In this document: positions 53,956 to 63,690 of the stretch, one piece after another
How positions within the stretch are numbered: position 1 is the stretch's first letter
Layout: each line of letters starts with the position of its first letter
Assembly (NCBI RefSeq): GCF_026410925.1
Contig: NZ_CP112975.1
Location: 53,009 to 117,008 of the forward strand
Direction: 5' to 3'
Length of the DNA: 64,000 nucleotides
DNA from: Halovenus salina
GTDB taxonomy: Archaea > Halobacteriota > Halobacteria > Halobacteriales > Haloarculaceae
Notes under the pieces: generated by a model
The model's input: the letters and a program-made list of their open reading frames with translations, nothing else
The model's database searches: none
What the model was told of the DNA's origin: nothing
Made by a program: the position numbers and the translations under genes

Positions 53956-56304
53956 TCACCCGACTGCTGCGGAGAGTGTCGCCTGAGCTGGATCGGGATA
54001 CACGCCAAACTCCACCGACGAACTGTCGTCTCCCCCGAGCCGACCTTCTTGATCTAACAGGACAGCCAGGAGTGAGACGACTGGCTCAACCGGCGGATAC
54101 TGTCTCGTCAGCGGCCCTATATCCCGCTCGATTGGGGGCGGCCCCCAGAACGCTGCCCTCGCTACCGCTCCTCCAAACTCAAATCCATACTCGACGCCGT
54201 ACTCATCAGCGCTGGTCAACAGAACCTCAGACACCGCGTTCGAGAGGTGCCATTCCCCACCTGTTGCCGTGGTCTTCTGCCCCACCAGCATTCTCGGCAA
54301 CGGCTCGCCATCGTGTCGTTCCGTTCGGAACGGGAGGGACAGCCGCCACATCGTTGCTTTCCCGCATCCCTGGTCGTCACGATCCAGGAGTCCGGCGCTC
54401 TCCAACTCCGCAAATCGCCGCTCGTTGGGTGGTTCTGACAGTGATTTTGCTGCACATCCTGCGAGGTCAGCTAACTCTGCTTTCGATACTCGCTCCTGGG
54501 CGTCGAGCAACGCTGCGACCACCTTTGACACGACAGTTTCACCCATCTCAGGCAGGATTCGTCGCCATGACAGCTGGGACAGTCCGTACTGAACATCCTG
54601 TAGATCCATCTCTCGCGGCTCGTCTTCTCCCCCAAGAGCAGCTACCGCGTCCGCCGCTGCCACAATGTCACTGCTCAACCCCGCCAGCACCGAGATCGCC
54701 TGCCGCTCCGGGCGCAGCCCATCTTTAAATGACAGGATTCGAGTGACTGCTTCCGCCACTGCTCGACGACAATTCCCGTCGACGACACTCCCAGTGAGCA
54801 CGAACGGCGCGAAATTCTCGCTGTCGTCCTGCAATTCCAGGTCAGCAGAGGAGTATGAGAGCGTCTCTTCGAGGTCCGCAACGCCCTCTCCAGTCAGCAC
54901 CCACGACCCAAGCAGTGTCCCTTCGGGGTCCATCGGGTCCACATTCGGCTCAGAGAGCAGTTGCTCACGTTTCTCTGGCCGTGATTCGTGCAGGACGCGA
55001 TACCCTGAGTATGCTCCGTAACGGCTACCGACGCTGCTCGCAACAGCCAAGAACGTGCGGAGGTCGCAACGATCACTCTCGTCGACCGGAGCACCGTTCG
55101 GAAACTGGAGCTCTCGGACGACATCAATCTCCAAGAGGTCGTACAGTCGGAGCGCCACGCCCATCAACCCGTGAGCCATCCGCAACAATTCGCTCGCTAC
55201 AGCTCCGTCAACCCCATCTTCGTCATGGAGGTCATCAGTCATTGCGAGCAAGTCTCGACGGGCCTGTTCAAGACGGTTACACAGTCCACTCCCAGTCGCG
55301 TCCACGTCTCGAAGCCAGCCAAGACAGGCTGCATCCCGGAGCACATACGGATTCGACACGACCAATCCGTCCAGACTCATCCCGTCCGGGTGTCCAGCCA
55401 ATCGCTCAGGAGTGAGGACCTGGCTGAATGCCTTGTCCGACAGTAACGCTGAACACAACCGCACCGCTGTCAGCGCGATTGAGGATGAGTAATCCACACT
55501 CACAACGACCTCCTCTCGATCAGCATCGTAGCTGAATCGACTCTCACGATGATCTCGATGAACTGCTGATTCTGGCAGTGATCGCTCCAGAAGCGCGAAC
55601 TGCCCCGTCGAGGCCGCTGCTGCCGTTGCATGGTGGTCTGTGAGAGAAAGGTACTGTGTAGACAGAGCGGAAGAAGAGGTATGAGAACCTTGGAGAGAAT
55701 CATCACTACCCGAACTCTCCGCATCAGATGACGGGCTGTCTCCCCCTTCGTGTGCGCGTTGGGATAACACGGTACTATTGTGAGAGTTTCGGGGGTCGCT
55801 CACGGCGGATGACGAGGTAGAGCTGTCATGCGATTCTGCTTGTCCAGTGTGTTCGATAGACCACTCCGCAGACGAGGAGGGAGAGCCAGAAGAAGCCGAC
55901 ACATCGGTCGTAACAGTCACATCTGGATGCTTCTCAAGAGCGACGTGTCCGATCGGCGTGACACGTGCATGACTGTCGCCGTTGCGAGTCGGCGTCTCGA
56001 TAAGGTCCGCATCGCGCAGGCGTTTGAGGCGGCGTCGGAGGGCAGACTTCCCCACATCCCCAAACTGTGTATCGGCATAGAGAGAGCTGTAGGAACGCAT
56101 CTCTTGCTGCGCGGCGGCGAGCGAGGAGAGAACCTCCCAGGCAGGGTGGTCAACGCCTAGCTCCTCAAGCCCATCCACAGCCGCCTGTGCGCGTTGCTCC
56201 GTAATCGTCGATGCAGTCTCCCGGGAGCGGAGGCGCTGGTGTGCGTCCTCGCTCACGCTCGTCGGCAAATCAGCGCCGTGCTGGTCGAGAAACTGCCGGA
56301 GCAT
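53956..56304 (-). CDS. Large protein with N-terminal winged helix
   Basis: With the start at 56304 the protein has 782 residues. About 40-130 contain a helix-turn-helix (GDVGKSALRRRLKRLRDADL then VTPIGHVALEKHP). A long Ser/Asp/His-rich disordered segment (about 135-230) follows, then a large helical domain (about 240-640; YSSSIALTAVRLCSALL, LLRMAHGLMGVALRLYDLLE) and a second winged-helix-like part (VSKAELADLAGCAAKSLSE ... FAELESAGLLDRDD). The ends look like DNA-binding modules around a central scaffold. No named family is recognised. It is probably a plasmid-specific regulator or replication accessory factor. Confidence 0.6.
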   Translation of the reverse strand: MLRQFLDQHGADLPTSVSEDAHQRLRSRETASTITEQRAQAAVDGLEELGVDHPAWEVLSSLAAAQQEMRSYSSLYADTQFGDVGKSALRRRLKRLRDADLIETPTRNGDSHARVTPIGHVALEKHPDVTVTTDVSASSGSPSSSAEWSIEHTGQAESHDSSTSSSAVSDPRNSHNSTVLSQRAHEGGDSPSSDAESSGSDDSLQGSHTSSSALSTQYLSLTDHHATAAAASTGQFALLERSLPESAVHRDHRESRFSYDADREEVVVSVDYSSSIALTAVRLCSALLSDKAFSQVLTPERLAGHPDGMSLDGLVVSNPYVLRDAACLGWLRDVDATGSGLCNRLEQARRDLLAMTDDLHDEDGVDGAVASELLRMAHGLMGVALRLYDLLEIDVVRELQFPNGAPVDESDRCDLRTFLAVASSVGSRYGAYSGYRVLHESRPEKREQLLSEPNVDPMDPEGTLLGSWVLTGEGVADLEETLSYSSADLELQDDSENFAPFVLTGSVVDGNCRRAVAEAVTRILSFKDGLRPERQAISVLAGLSSDIVAAADAVAALGGEDEPREMDLQDVQYGLSQLSWRRILPEMGETVVSKVVAALLDAQERVSKAELADLAGCAAKSLSEPPNERRFAELESAGLLDRDDQGCGKATMWRLSLPFRTERHDGEPLPRMLVGQKTTATGGEWHLSNAVSEVLLTSADEYGVEYGFEFGGAVARAAFWGPPPIERDIGPLTRQYPPVEPVVSLLAVLLDQEGRLGGDDSSSVEFGVYPDPAQATLSAAVG

Positions 56305-56397
56305 CAATCTGGAACCCACGATAAGAACCTCGAAGCCGGGGAACGACAGTGAATGTGCCGAAGGAATCTCCTTCGTCGGTTCTCTTTGCCGACGTTC

Positions 56398-57081
56398 TCA
56401 CTCTGATCCGGACAACAGGGCCTCGGTGACATCAGCGTACACCCGAGTCGTGAGGTTGACCAGGTGGAGACCGGCAACGGTGAGGGCAATCCCGATCAGC
56501 GAGGCAAGGAGCGCCTCAGGGAGAGTCTCGATGGCAAGTTGCCCCTGGCTGATGGTGGTAACGCCGAGGTCGATCGACTCTGTAGTGTCGAAGTACTGGA
56601 CACCCTCTCTCCAGTAGACCGCCGGGGCGACGACGAGGCTAAGCGACAACGCAAATCCGACCACGAGCGCGACGAACAATCCAATGCCTGTACCAAACGA
56701 GGCAAACGCTAATACCAACAAAAGGTAATTTATCGGGTCGGTTGCAACCTGTTTGAGATAGGGGACAACAGGCGTGTTGTTCGGGTCGACCGGCGACCAC
56801 TCGACATCTCGGTCAAGCAAGGTTCGCAAGAGCGTAGCCTCAACGACGCCGACGTACCCGGCCACTGCGAGGACGCCCGCGAGAATCGGGAGACCCACGA
56901 GCAGCGGAGCGAGCGACACGCCAAGGGAGAGTCCTGTCACGAACACCGTGAGATACGCGATTCCAAGCGGGAACCGAGCCACGAGGTACAACAGGTTCTT
57001 GTAGGTCTGTGCGTCGGTTGCCACCCCGAGGGTTCGAGTTGGCACCCGTCTGTCAGTCTGTCTTGCTTGGTGGTTTTCCAT
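56398..57081 (-). CDS. Membrane protein with Sensor-like domain
   Basis: The start at 57081 (MENHQARQTDRRVPTRTLG) gives 227 residues. Residues ~25-215 match the pattern of the haloarchaeal/actinobacterial putative Sensor domain: YKNLLYLVARFPLGIAYLTV, LAPLLVGLPILAGVLAVAGY and YLLLVLAFASFGTGIGLFVA, with four membrane helices. Such domains often precede a kinase or a regulator; here it stands alone. The large HTH gene follows 90 bp downstream on the same strand and could be its partner. Confidence 0.7.
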   Translation of the reverse strand: MENHQARQTDRRVPTRTLGVATDAQTYKNLLYLVARFPLGIAYLTVFVTGLSLGVSLAPLLVGLPILAGVLAVAGYVGVVEATLLRTLLDRDVEWSPVDPNNTPVVPYLKQVATDPINYLLLVLAFASFGTGIGLFVALVVGFALSLSLVVAPAVYWREGVQYFDTTESIDLGVTTISQGQLAIETLPEALLASLIGIALTVAGLHLVNLTTRVYADVTEALLSGSE

Positions 57082-57602
57082 ACACAAGACATACTGGGGA
57101 TATGGGATAGAATGCGTCTCTAGCTATCCAGATGTCCTCGTGTATTCATTACTTGGTCTGTTGCTCAACGTCGCTCATAATGGGCCAGCAAGATAGCCTT
57201 TCGCAGTAGTTTGGATGCTGGCAGCTGTCTCTCTCCCGTCTCAAAACGGAGCCCCCACAAGTATGGGGGGAAGGAACTCTGGAATGGTGACGACGCGGGA
57301 AGGGGCTCCGTGTCGGAGTGCTTCGCGTTAATATAAAAATACTCGGGTCACACCCAACCCCTGTTGAGGACGTGTCGGCCACCTTCCTTCGCGCCTGTCG
57401 ACTTGTTCTCACAAAAAAATACCTCCTGCTAACGTACTTCCACAACCATGCGGTCAAGCATTGCTGCAGAAAAAAATCGCCTCTCACGCGGCCTCATCCA
57501 CATGCTACTGTTACATCTTTGTTTCCCGACGGTGGGACAAGTATCAGAAACACGCCACATAATATCCGATGATTATTTTACTCTCGTAACTAGGCATAAT
57601 AT
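57082..57602. other. Intergenic region with a nested hairpin
   Basis: No gene is recognised in this 520-bp stretch. It contains the perfect hairpin described at 57246-57311. Confidence 0.5.
57246..57311. ncRNA. Nested hairpin, candidate structured RNA
   Basis: The outer arms ACGGAGCCCC (57246-57255) and GGGGCTCCGT (57302-57311) are perfect. The left arm's C-run can also pair with the G-run at 57265-57270, so two alternative structures compete. This is the layout expected of a regulatory RNA or attenuator, but the function is unknown. Confidence 0.4.
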
Positions 57603-57821
57603 ATGTCATCGACACACGCAGAATCGTACGCAACGTGTCTTCAGGATAGTCTCGATTCTTCTGGCCACTGGCGTGTCCAAGTAGGTGACACAGAAGCGTT
57701 GGAAGCCGTCTTGAGTCACGTCTGGTCATTGTCACGCTCCGACGTTGCTGATCTCACTGTTGAGGTGCTGACCCTCGATGAGACGGTGAACAATCTTGAT
57801 GCTGCGTCCCACTCCGGCTGA
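57603..57821 (+). CDS. Small acidic protein
   Basis: The 72-residue protein starts at an ATG and is acidic and helical (SYATCLQDSLDSSGHWRVQV, EALEAVLSHVWSLSRSDVAD, VEVLTLDETVNNLDAASHSG). An AT-rich patch (GGCATAATATATG) lies just before it. No family is recognised. It lies upstream of the truncated transposase. Confidence 0.45.
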   Translation: MSSTHAESYATCLQDSLDSSGHWRVQVGDTEALEAVLSHVWSLSRSDVADLTVEVLTLDETVNNLDAASHSG

Positions 57822-57951
57822 AAACAAGCGAACTCACGTCTGCAAACATATAGCCCGTTGCACGCTTTCAAGATTAGCTCAGACCTATCGTATAGTGTTC
57901 ACTAGCGGTAGAAATAGTCACTTTCACTAGATTAGAAGTCGGATCAAGGGT

Positions 57952-59169
57952 ATGTCCACTACCAGATCCGACACTGGTGACGACACGGCAGAGACTCATG
58001 AATCTACTGTTCGGAAGTACCTACGAGGCCACAATGAGGTCGCGTCAAAGGCGTCCCTCCGCGCCGGCACCGACGTGCCGGCGTGGTACATCAATCAAAT
58101 CGCCTCCACAGACACCTTCTACACCTCGCTCAACCACAACGGCGAATACGTCGCCAGCAAGCACATTGTTGGTCACCGCTCTACCCACGACGGGTTCTGG
58201 CGACCCAAGGTGGATGACGGCGTTGCCGTCTTCCACCGCAAGGAAGATACCAAACCCGTGCTCAAGCACCTCGCGTTCACCCGCCCATCTGGACTCACCG
58301 TCCCCGAAGCAAACGACCTACTCCGTCGCCGCTGCTACCGTCCGCTCAAGAAACTCGCCAAACAAGGCGACGTTCACGCCGCTGACTGGCAAGATACCAC
58401 CGTCTACACCCACAGCTGGTCGTCCCGACGGGACGCCCAGCTGACCCAGCGCGAAACCGATCAACCGACCGATGTCACTCCTGACGACCCAACTGAAGAC
58501 GGCTATCTCTACCGGGATGAACTCGTTGCGACCTTCCTCTCGGTTGCTGTTTCACAGATTCAGTCGATATCTCCGGAACGTGCTGCTGCACTCGTTTTGC
58601 GGCAGTTCGAGGGCGACTCGTTCGACGCCCTCGAACGCCGCCTCCAGCGGAACCACTCGTTCCGTGAGGCGCTGGATTACGTCGAGCCAGAGGATGTCCC
58701 CGACGGGACATCCCTCTGGCGGGCCTTCGACGAGCTTCAACCCGAAGAGCTTCGTGACTGCCTCCAGTCGATGTGTGGCGAATTGCTCGCCGATCACGAC
58801 CATGCTGGCGAGTTCATCGTGATCGACGGGACGCACATCGCCGCCTGGGCAAACACGCGCGAAGAGATCGAAAACGGCGACGTTGAAGGCGCAAGCTGGG
58901 GAAAGCACGAAGGCTCGTTCTACGGGTACAAGGTGTTCCTCGTCGTTGATGCCGCAAGTGAACTGCCGGTCGCCATCACGATGGAGACCGGCAAACGCAA
59001 CGATACTGTCGCGTTTGAACCGCTCATCGAGGAGTTCGATGAGCGGTACGAGACTGACAATCTCCAGGCAGCACTGGCTGATGCGGGCTTCGACAGCCAA
59101 GACAACCGCGAGTTCTGCCAGGAACAGCTTGACTGTCCGTTGCTGACAGCGGAGCGTGTCATACAATAG
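57952..59169 (+). pseudogene. Transposase, C-terminally truncated
   Basis: The 405-residue frame has an N-terminal region with a possible winged helix (about 20-150) and DDE-type motifs: FIVIDGTHIAAWAN (first D, ~286) and LQAALADAGFDSQDNRE (second D, ~377). The sequence stops at LLTAERVIQ, before the expected glutamate segment. The stop lies inside the end of a MITE-like element (59155), whose insertion truncated the gene. It is therefore inactive. Confidence 0.75.
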
Positions 59170-59302
59170 TTCTCGGCCAGATCAGTTCACACAGCCGCGT
59201 CAGATAGAAGAGGAAATGCGGTGTTTCCCTGAACTGAGCGTGAGATGAACCAGTCACTATCCCTGCGTAGAGGGTATGAGACGGATTCTATGACACGCTG
59301 GG
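59155..59302. mobile_element. MITE-like element truncating the transposase
   Basis: AGCGTGTCATACAA at the left and the inverted TTCTATGACACGCT at the right share an 11-bp inverted repeat, AGCGTGTCATA. The right end matches the solo end at 13105 and resembles the IS at 39067-40133. Length is about 148 bp without coding capacity. Confidence 0.5.
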
Positions 59303-59379
59303 AATTGGGTAGTCCATCTCCTTTTGTTCAAGCGTAGAGATTACGCCCGCGGCACGGAATTCTCGGCCAGGCTCTCCAG

Positions 59380-60905
59380 TTAGGAAAATGTGCCAACGTC
59401 GGAGGTGAGCGATCGGGCCGTTTTCGCACCACTGAGAATGGCTCCCGTGAACCCGCCACCTGGACTCGACCAAGCTGAGGCAAAATGGAGCCCATCGACG
59501 GACGGTTCAATCTCGCGCGCGCCCAGCGTCTGGTTCGGTGTCGGTGCGAACCCATACGCAGTACCGAGTGGATTGTGCGTGAATCGCTCGATGGTGTGGG
59601 GTGTGGCAAGTTCTTGATGGACGACAGCATCGGAGGCACCCGGGAGCACTTCGTTGAGCCTCCGGAGCAAGACGTCGCCGACGCGGTTTTTCTTGCGGCG
59701 GTATTCTGGATCGGTCAGCCCACACCACGCGTTGTGGTAGTCGACGGTCGTGATGGCGCCGACAGACTTACCATCGGGTGCGAGGTCGGCGGCCACCTGG
59801 CTGTAGTCGACGAACGTGAGTCTGCGGCTTCCGAACCCCGCCGGAGGTGTGTCACTAAGGTCAGCTAGCGTGTCGATGTCCGTACCCTCGATGATCGTCG
59901 AGTAGCACTCGTTGCCGAGGTCCGCGGGAGTTGGCTCGAACACGAGGTACAGCGTGGTCAACGACGGCGCGATCGCCCGGTCCGAAATCTCCGCGGCCAG
60001 CGTGGACCCGTGCGGGTCCGCCAGGAGATTCTCGGCCACGGTCGGTACTGCGGCGTTCGCGATCACGGAGTTTGCCTGGGTGGTTTGCTCGTCCGTCTCC
60101 GTATACGTCTTGGCGTGTGTGGCTCCCGACACCCAGCCGTCGCGGACGTGGATGTCCGAGACCAACCGGCCACAATCGACTGCCCCACCGTTCTCTTCTA
60201 TGAGCGAAACGAGATAGTCCGAGAGGCGCTGGGATCCACCCCTGACGTAGTAGCTCCCGCCATCGATGTACCCGCCTTGGGCGACCGCGAAGAACGGCAG
60301 CGACAGCTCGTAGGGGTCATCGTGATAGTAGCCCAGATTCGCTCCCAGTGCGAGTTTACAGCTTTCATCGTCGATCACGTCGTCGAGTAACTCCCCGAGA
60401 GTCGTCTTCCGGTATCGCCCCAGGGTTCGTTGCCGAACCGGTGCAAGTGCGTAGTCGACGAGGAGGGCTCCTCGAAGAACGGCCAGTCAGCAACCTCTCG
60501 TCTCGTTGTGAGAATGACGTTGATGAACTTCCGGATGCCCGCATTCTCCTCGGGGAAAGCAGCCGCATATGCATCGATAGCAGCCTCGGGTCCATGGGGG
60601 ACGGTGATGTCAGTACCCCGCGTGGGATCGACGTATCGGTAGAACTGGTCGATCTGCTCGAAATCAACGTTCTCGAAGACGCCGAGGTGCTCGAAGACCG
60701 GCGTCTTGAGATCGTCCTCGTCCAGTCCATCCATCTCGTGGAGGCTTACCTCGATCTCGGCATCGAACCGCTGAAAGGTCGTCGCACAGCCACCAGGCTT
60801 GTCGTGAGCTTCTAGAACGCGGACGGAGTCCCCCGCCTCGGCCAAGAGGGCACCTGCCGTGAGTCCGCCGAGCCCTCCACCAATAACGAGGTGGTCCATC
60901 GTCAT
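59380..60905 (-). pseudogene. Phytoene-desaturase-type FAD oxidoreductase, one frameshift
   Basis: The N-terminal part (60905 to ~60470) has the dinucleotide-binding motif [20 protein letters not shown] with the E-x3-K-x-G-G-C continuation of CrtI-type enzymes. The frame breaks at FFEEP; a neighbouring frame continues with [20 protein letters not shown], leading into the second part (GGSYYVRGGSQRLSDYLVSL, ending FASAWSSPGGGFTGAILSG). One missing base near 60470 explains it. These enzymes oxidise carotenoid or related isoprenoid substrates. Repair would give ~508 residues. It is divergent from a Bat-like regulator gene. Confidence 0.75.
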
Positions 60906-61032
60906 TGCTGACGCCCCTGCTTGTTCTGTGCATTCATAGTCGTCGTTTCGACCATGATTTTTACTGGGTTCGGGGGAGAGGAATCACCTGGGACAACATG
61001 TTGTTGATAATCGAACTTCCGGGTGTCTGGTC

Positions 61033-61704
61033 GTGATTGTAGCCAGATTTAAGGCTCGCCTCCCGCCGGAGATGTGGATTGCGGACGTAAGCGAAGCGAT
61101 GCCGGACGCGACGTTTCGGCTTCTTTCGGGCGTGCAGATTGACGACGGCGCAGTCGAACTGGGCGAAGCGATCAGCGACGACCCAGAGGCGATCGGCGCG
61201 GCCGTGGCCGACCACGGGTCGATCTACGATATCTCCGTCTTGGCGACTGACAACCGACGTGTTCTTTCCAAATACGTGACGACCGACACAGAACTATATG
61301 ACCTTGTCTCGGCGTCGTCGCTCCCCGTGGAGTTCCCGGTCGTCGTTCGCGACGGGTGGTACGAACTCGACCTGACTGGAACGCGTGATGAGTTCGAGGC
61401 GGTTCGCCAAGCGCTCGATGCGTCCGGCCGGGCGTGGGAACTCCTCTCGCTCGTCCACGATGAGAGTCCAGCAGGGATCGTAACGGAGAGACAGGAAGAA
61501 GTGCTGAATGCTGCCCTCCGGAAGGGGTATTTCGAGGTTCCCAGGGAATGTACGCTCGCGGAGCTGGCGGCGGCGATCGGCATCGACAAATCGACGACGA
61601 GCCGGATTCTTCGGCGGGGGGCTTCACAGGTGTTACAGTGGTGCCTGACAGGTGGAGGCGCCGTCAATAGTGATTTGCACAACTTTCGCAGATGTTCGTT
61701 GTAG
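61033..61704 (+). CDS. Bacterio-opsin-activator-like HTH regulator
   Basis: The 223-residue protein starts at a GTG. The N-terminal ~150 residues form the Bat-type sensory-like beta domain (ARFKARLPPEMWIADVSEAM ... VVVRDGWYELDLTG). The C-terminal HTH_10 motif is clear: LTERQEEVL-type segment ITERQEEVLNAALRKGYFEV, then TLAELAAAIGIDKSTTSRIL. Such proteins control carotenoid, redox or membrane genes in haloarchaea. The gene is divergent from the desaturase-like gene and probably regulates it. Confidence 0.85.
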   Translation: MIVARFKARLPPEMWIADVSEAMPDATFRLLSGVQIDDGAVELGEAISDDPEAIGAAVADHGSIYDISVLATDNRRVLSKYVTTDTELYDLVSASSLPVEFPVVVRDGWYELDLTGTRDEFEAVRQALDASGRAWELLSLVHDESPAGIVTERQEEVLNAALRKGYFEVPRECTLAELAAAIGIDKSTTSRILRRGASQVLQWCLTGGGAVNSDLHNFRRCSL

Positions 61705-61884
61705 TTCAGTAGTTGGAGTGTCGACGATACCAGTCAGCCATCTGACTAGTTTTGGCCGACTTACACCTGTCGAACTCAGTGCAGTTCGATCATCAGATCC
61801 GTAGTGTGAATTTCGACGAGACTGTCTACAACCTCACCAAAAGTATTGAGCTCTCGTGATATTGAATATTAAATTTGGCTCACA

Positions 61885-62703
61885 TCACTGAAATTCGTGT
61901 TTCCAGCGATCGATTAGTTCTCTGGCGTCGTATTCGACGTTTTCCGTATCACCATATTTGTCCATATCATCGTAATCCTCTGCAGAAGATTTGAGTATGT
62001 AATGGTGGTCGCAGTAGTCGTCTCCTTCCCCAATGCAGTGATCCCGTTTGAAGAACAGTTCAGGAGTGTTTACGTCGAAATGGATATGATCACAATAGCA
62101 CGCCATCGATGCTGCGTAGTCGAGACCGTATTCTTGCATCACTTCGATGTATCCACAGCGGGTGAACTGATACTTGACTTCCCTGCCATCTTCGGAAACT
62201 TTCTCTGTCCACTCGAACCCATCACCAGTCCCTAGATAGTCCCGCATATCGTGTCTAAGCGGATTGATGCTCTGAGCGTGAGGGTGTGATTTGAACGTGT
62301 CCTCAAGATACGGCACAGTTGCGGGGACCGTCGACTCTGCCATGAGAAGTTGAGCGGTCTCTTCATCACAATGCTGTTTGATCCGTCTGAATAGGCAGAT
62401 GAATGGGACCATATCGTCAAAGATCTTCTTGAACGCATCCTGCATCTCTTGACTTGGGAACTCGAACGCATCTGGTCTCCAGTTGGGTTTCTTGAACGTA
62501 GGGTCCCAGAAGAACGCCTTTACAATGATCTTCGTGGCAGTTCCCTCACCGAGCTCATCAGCGAGAATTTCTCGGATATCCATGAGCGTCTTGAGATCCC
62601 CCATCTGTTCCATTTCGCCCTGCTGAGGATCAAATTTCTCCGTTTCGTGGAATTCTTTAGACTTCTGGTCGCGAGGTGCCGATTCTCGATCGATCTCTGG
62701 CAT
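61885..62703 (-). CDS. ATC-hydrolase-like (L-2-amino-thiazoline-4-carboxylate hydrolase type) protein
   Basis: The 272-residue protein is soluble. Its C-terminal half has the signature of the family: YQFTRCGYIEVMQEYGLDYA (~172-196), a conserved cysteine pair in ASMACYCDH, then LFFKRDHCIGEGDDYCDHHY (~219-240) with the conserved C-D near the end. The founding enzymes open the thiazoline ring in cysteine synthesis, but most members have unknown substrates. Together with the FAD oxidoreductase and monooxygenase it may be part of a small catabolic or tailoring set. Confidence 0.7.
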   Translation of the reverse strand: MPEIDRESAPRDQKSKEFHETEKFDPQQGEMEQMGDLKTLMDIREILADELGEGTATKIIVKAFFWDPTFKKPNWRPDAFEFPSQEMQDAFKKIFDDMVPFICLFRRIKQHCDEETAQLLMAESTVPATVPYLEDTFKSHPHAQSINPLRHDMRDYLGTGDGFEWTEKVSEDGREVKYQFTRCGYIEVMQEYGLDYAASMACYCDHIHFDVNTPELFFKRDHCIGEGDDYCDHHYILKSSAEDYDDMDKYGDTENVEYDARELIDRWKHEFQ

Positions 62704-63267
62704 ATTATGGCCCAGATTAAAGTCCGGATACTACTCAACCTGATTTCTAGTAGTGATGAATCATTTATCCCACCCGTCTCTCCATCCACCAGCCCAGTTT
62801 TACCACCACTGGCAACAGAGGAACAGGAAACGATACTCTGTGCTAACGATCGCGTCTCTCCGCAAACGATACCAACTTAATGAATTGGACGAATTGACAT
62901 TCGATCCATCATAGTCTATCGCTGGTCGTGTCAGGAGTAACTCCAATTTCCTAGATGATTTCCTCCTGGATTGTTTGCCGGGGAACCTCGTCGTATCCAA
63001 ACTGGGTTGGCGTTTCGAGGATACGCTGCTGGTCTTTGATGAGTGTGAGTTTGGGGTCGTCAGTCTTCTTGAGCGAAAGACAGAGATATCGTCGGAAATA
63101 GCATTCATACGGTGCTCAAAGAGTCGTCTGATCCAATGAGCGTAACGAGCGCACTCCGTGGTTCCTTATGTGGCTCTTGTAGGAGAAATGATTGATACAG
63201 TGTCCCACCTACTCCCGAACACCGGAAGAGGAGAACCACTATTTCGGCTCAATTATAGGTACAGAGA
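62704..63267. other. Intergenic region with a gene remnant
   Basis: On the minus strand a frame from ~63115 to 62951 reads APYECYFRRYLCLSLKKTDD then KLTLIKDQQRILETPTQFGY, with no start codon. It is probably a fragment of a larger protein, possibly a transposase, not identified. Nothing else is recognised. Confidence 0.4.
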
Positions 63268-63648
63268 TCAATCTACTACACCAATTGCCACCGCAACCTT
63301 TTCAAATTGGACTCGTTCTGTTGTGTGAACTTTGATAATGAGACCCCCATCATCCGTCGATGGCTGACCAATGTTGATCCATGGGGTGCAAAATCCCCCA
63401 TCGTCCGACCACTCACCACTGGTCGATATCGTTTCCGTGCCGCGATAGTTCCCTTTTATTCCAATTTGGGTTTCTTGAACCGACTCAGAGACCCCAGCAA
63501 AGAGAAACGCAAGTTCGGAGTCCCGAGGGCTATAATCCGGAATTTCGAGTTCAGCTATGTCACTGTACAGGACGTCACATTCAGGCGGTTGAACGGTTAG
63601 TTCACCGAGTACCGTCCGCGAGATCGGAATGATTGGCTCATCAATCAT
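63268..63648 (-). CDS. Beta-rich protein of unknown function
   Basis: The 126-residue protein is predicted mostly beta (ELTVQPPECDVLYSDIAELE, QETQIGIKGNYRGTETISTS, GGLIIKVHTTERVQFEKVAV). No motif is recognised. It lies between the FAD monooxygenase and the ATC-hydrolase-like gene on the same strand, so it may belong with them. Confidence 0.5.
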   Translation of the reverse strand: MIDEPIIPISRTVLGELTVQPPECDVLYSDIAELEIPDYSPRDSELAFLFAGVSESVQETQIGIKGNYRGTETISTSGEWSDDGGFCTPWINIGQPSTDDGGLIIKVHTTERVQFEKVAVAIGVVD

Positions 63649-63690
63649 AGTTCACTCATTTTGTATGCTGTCCCTCCGGATGATCATATC

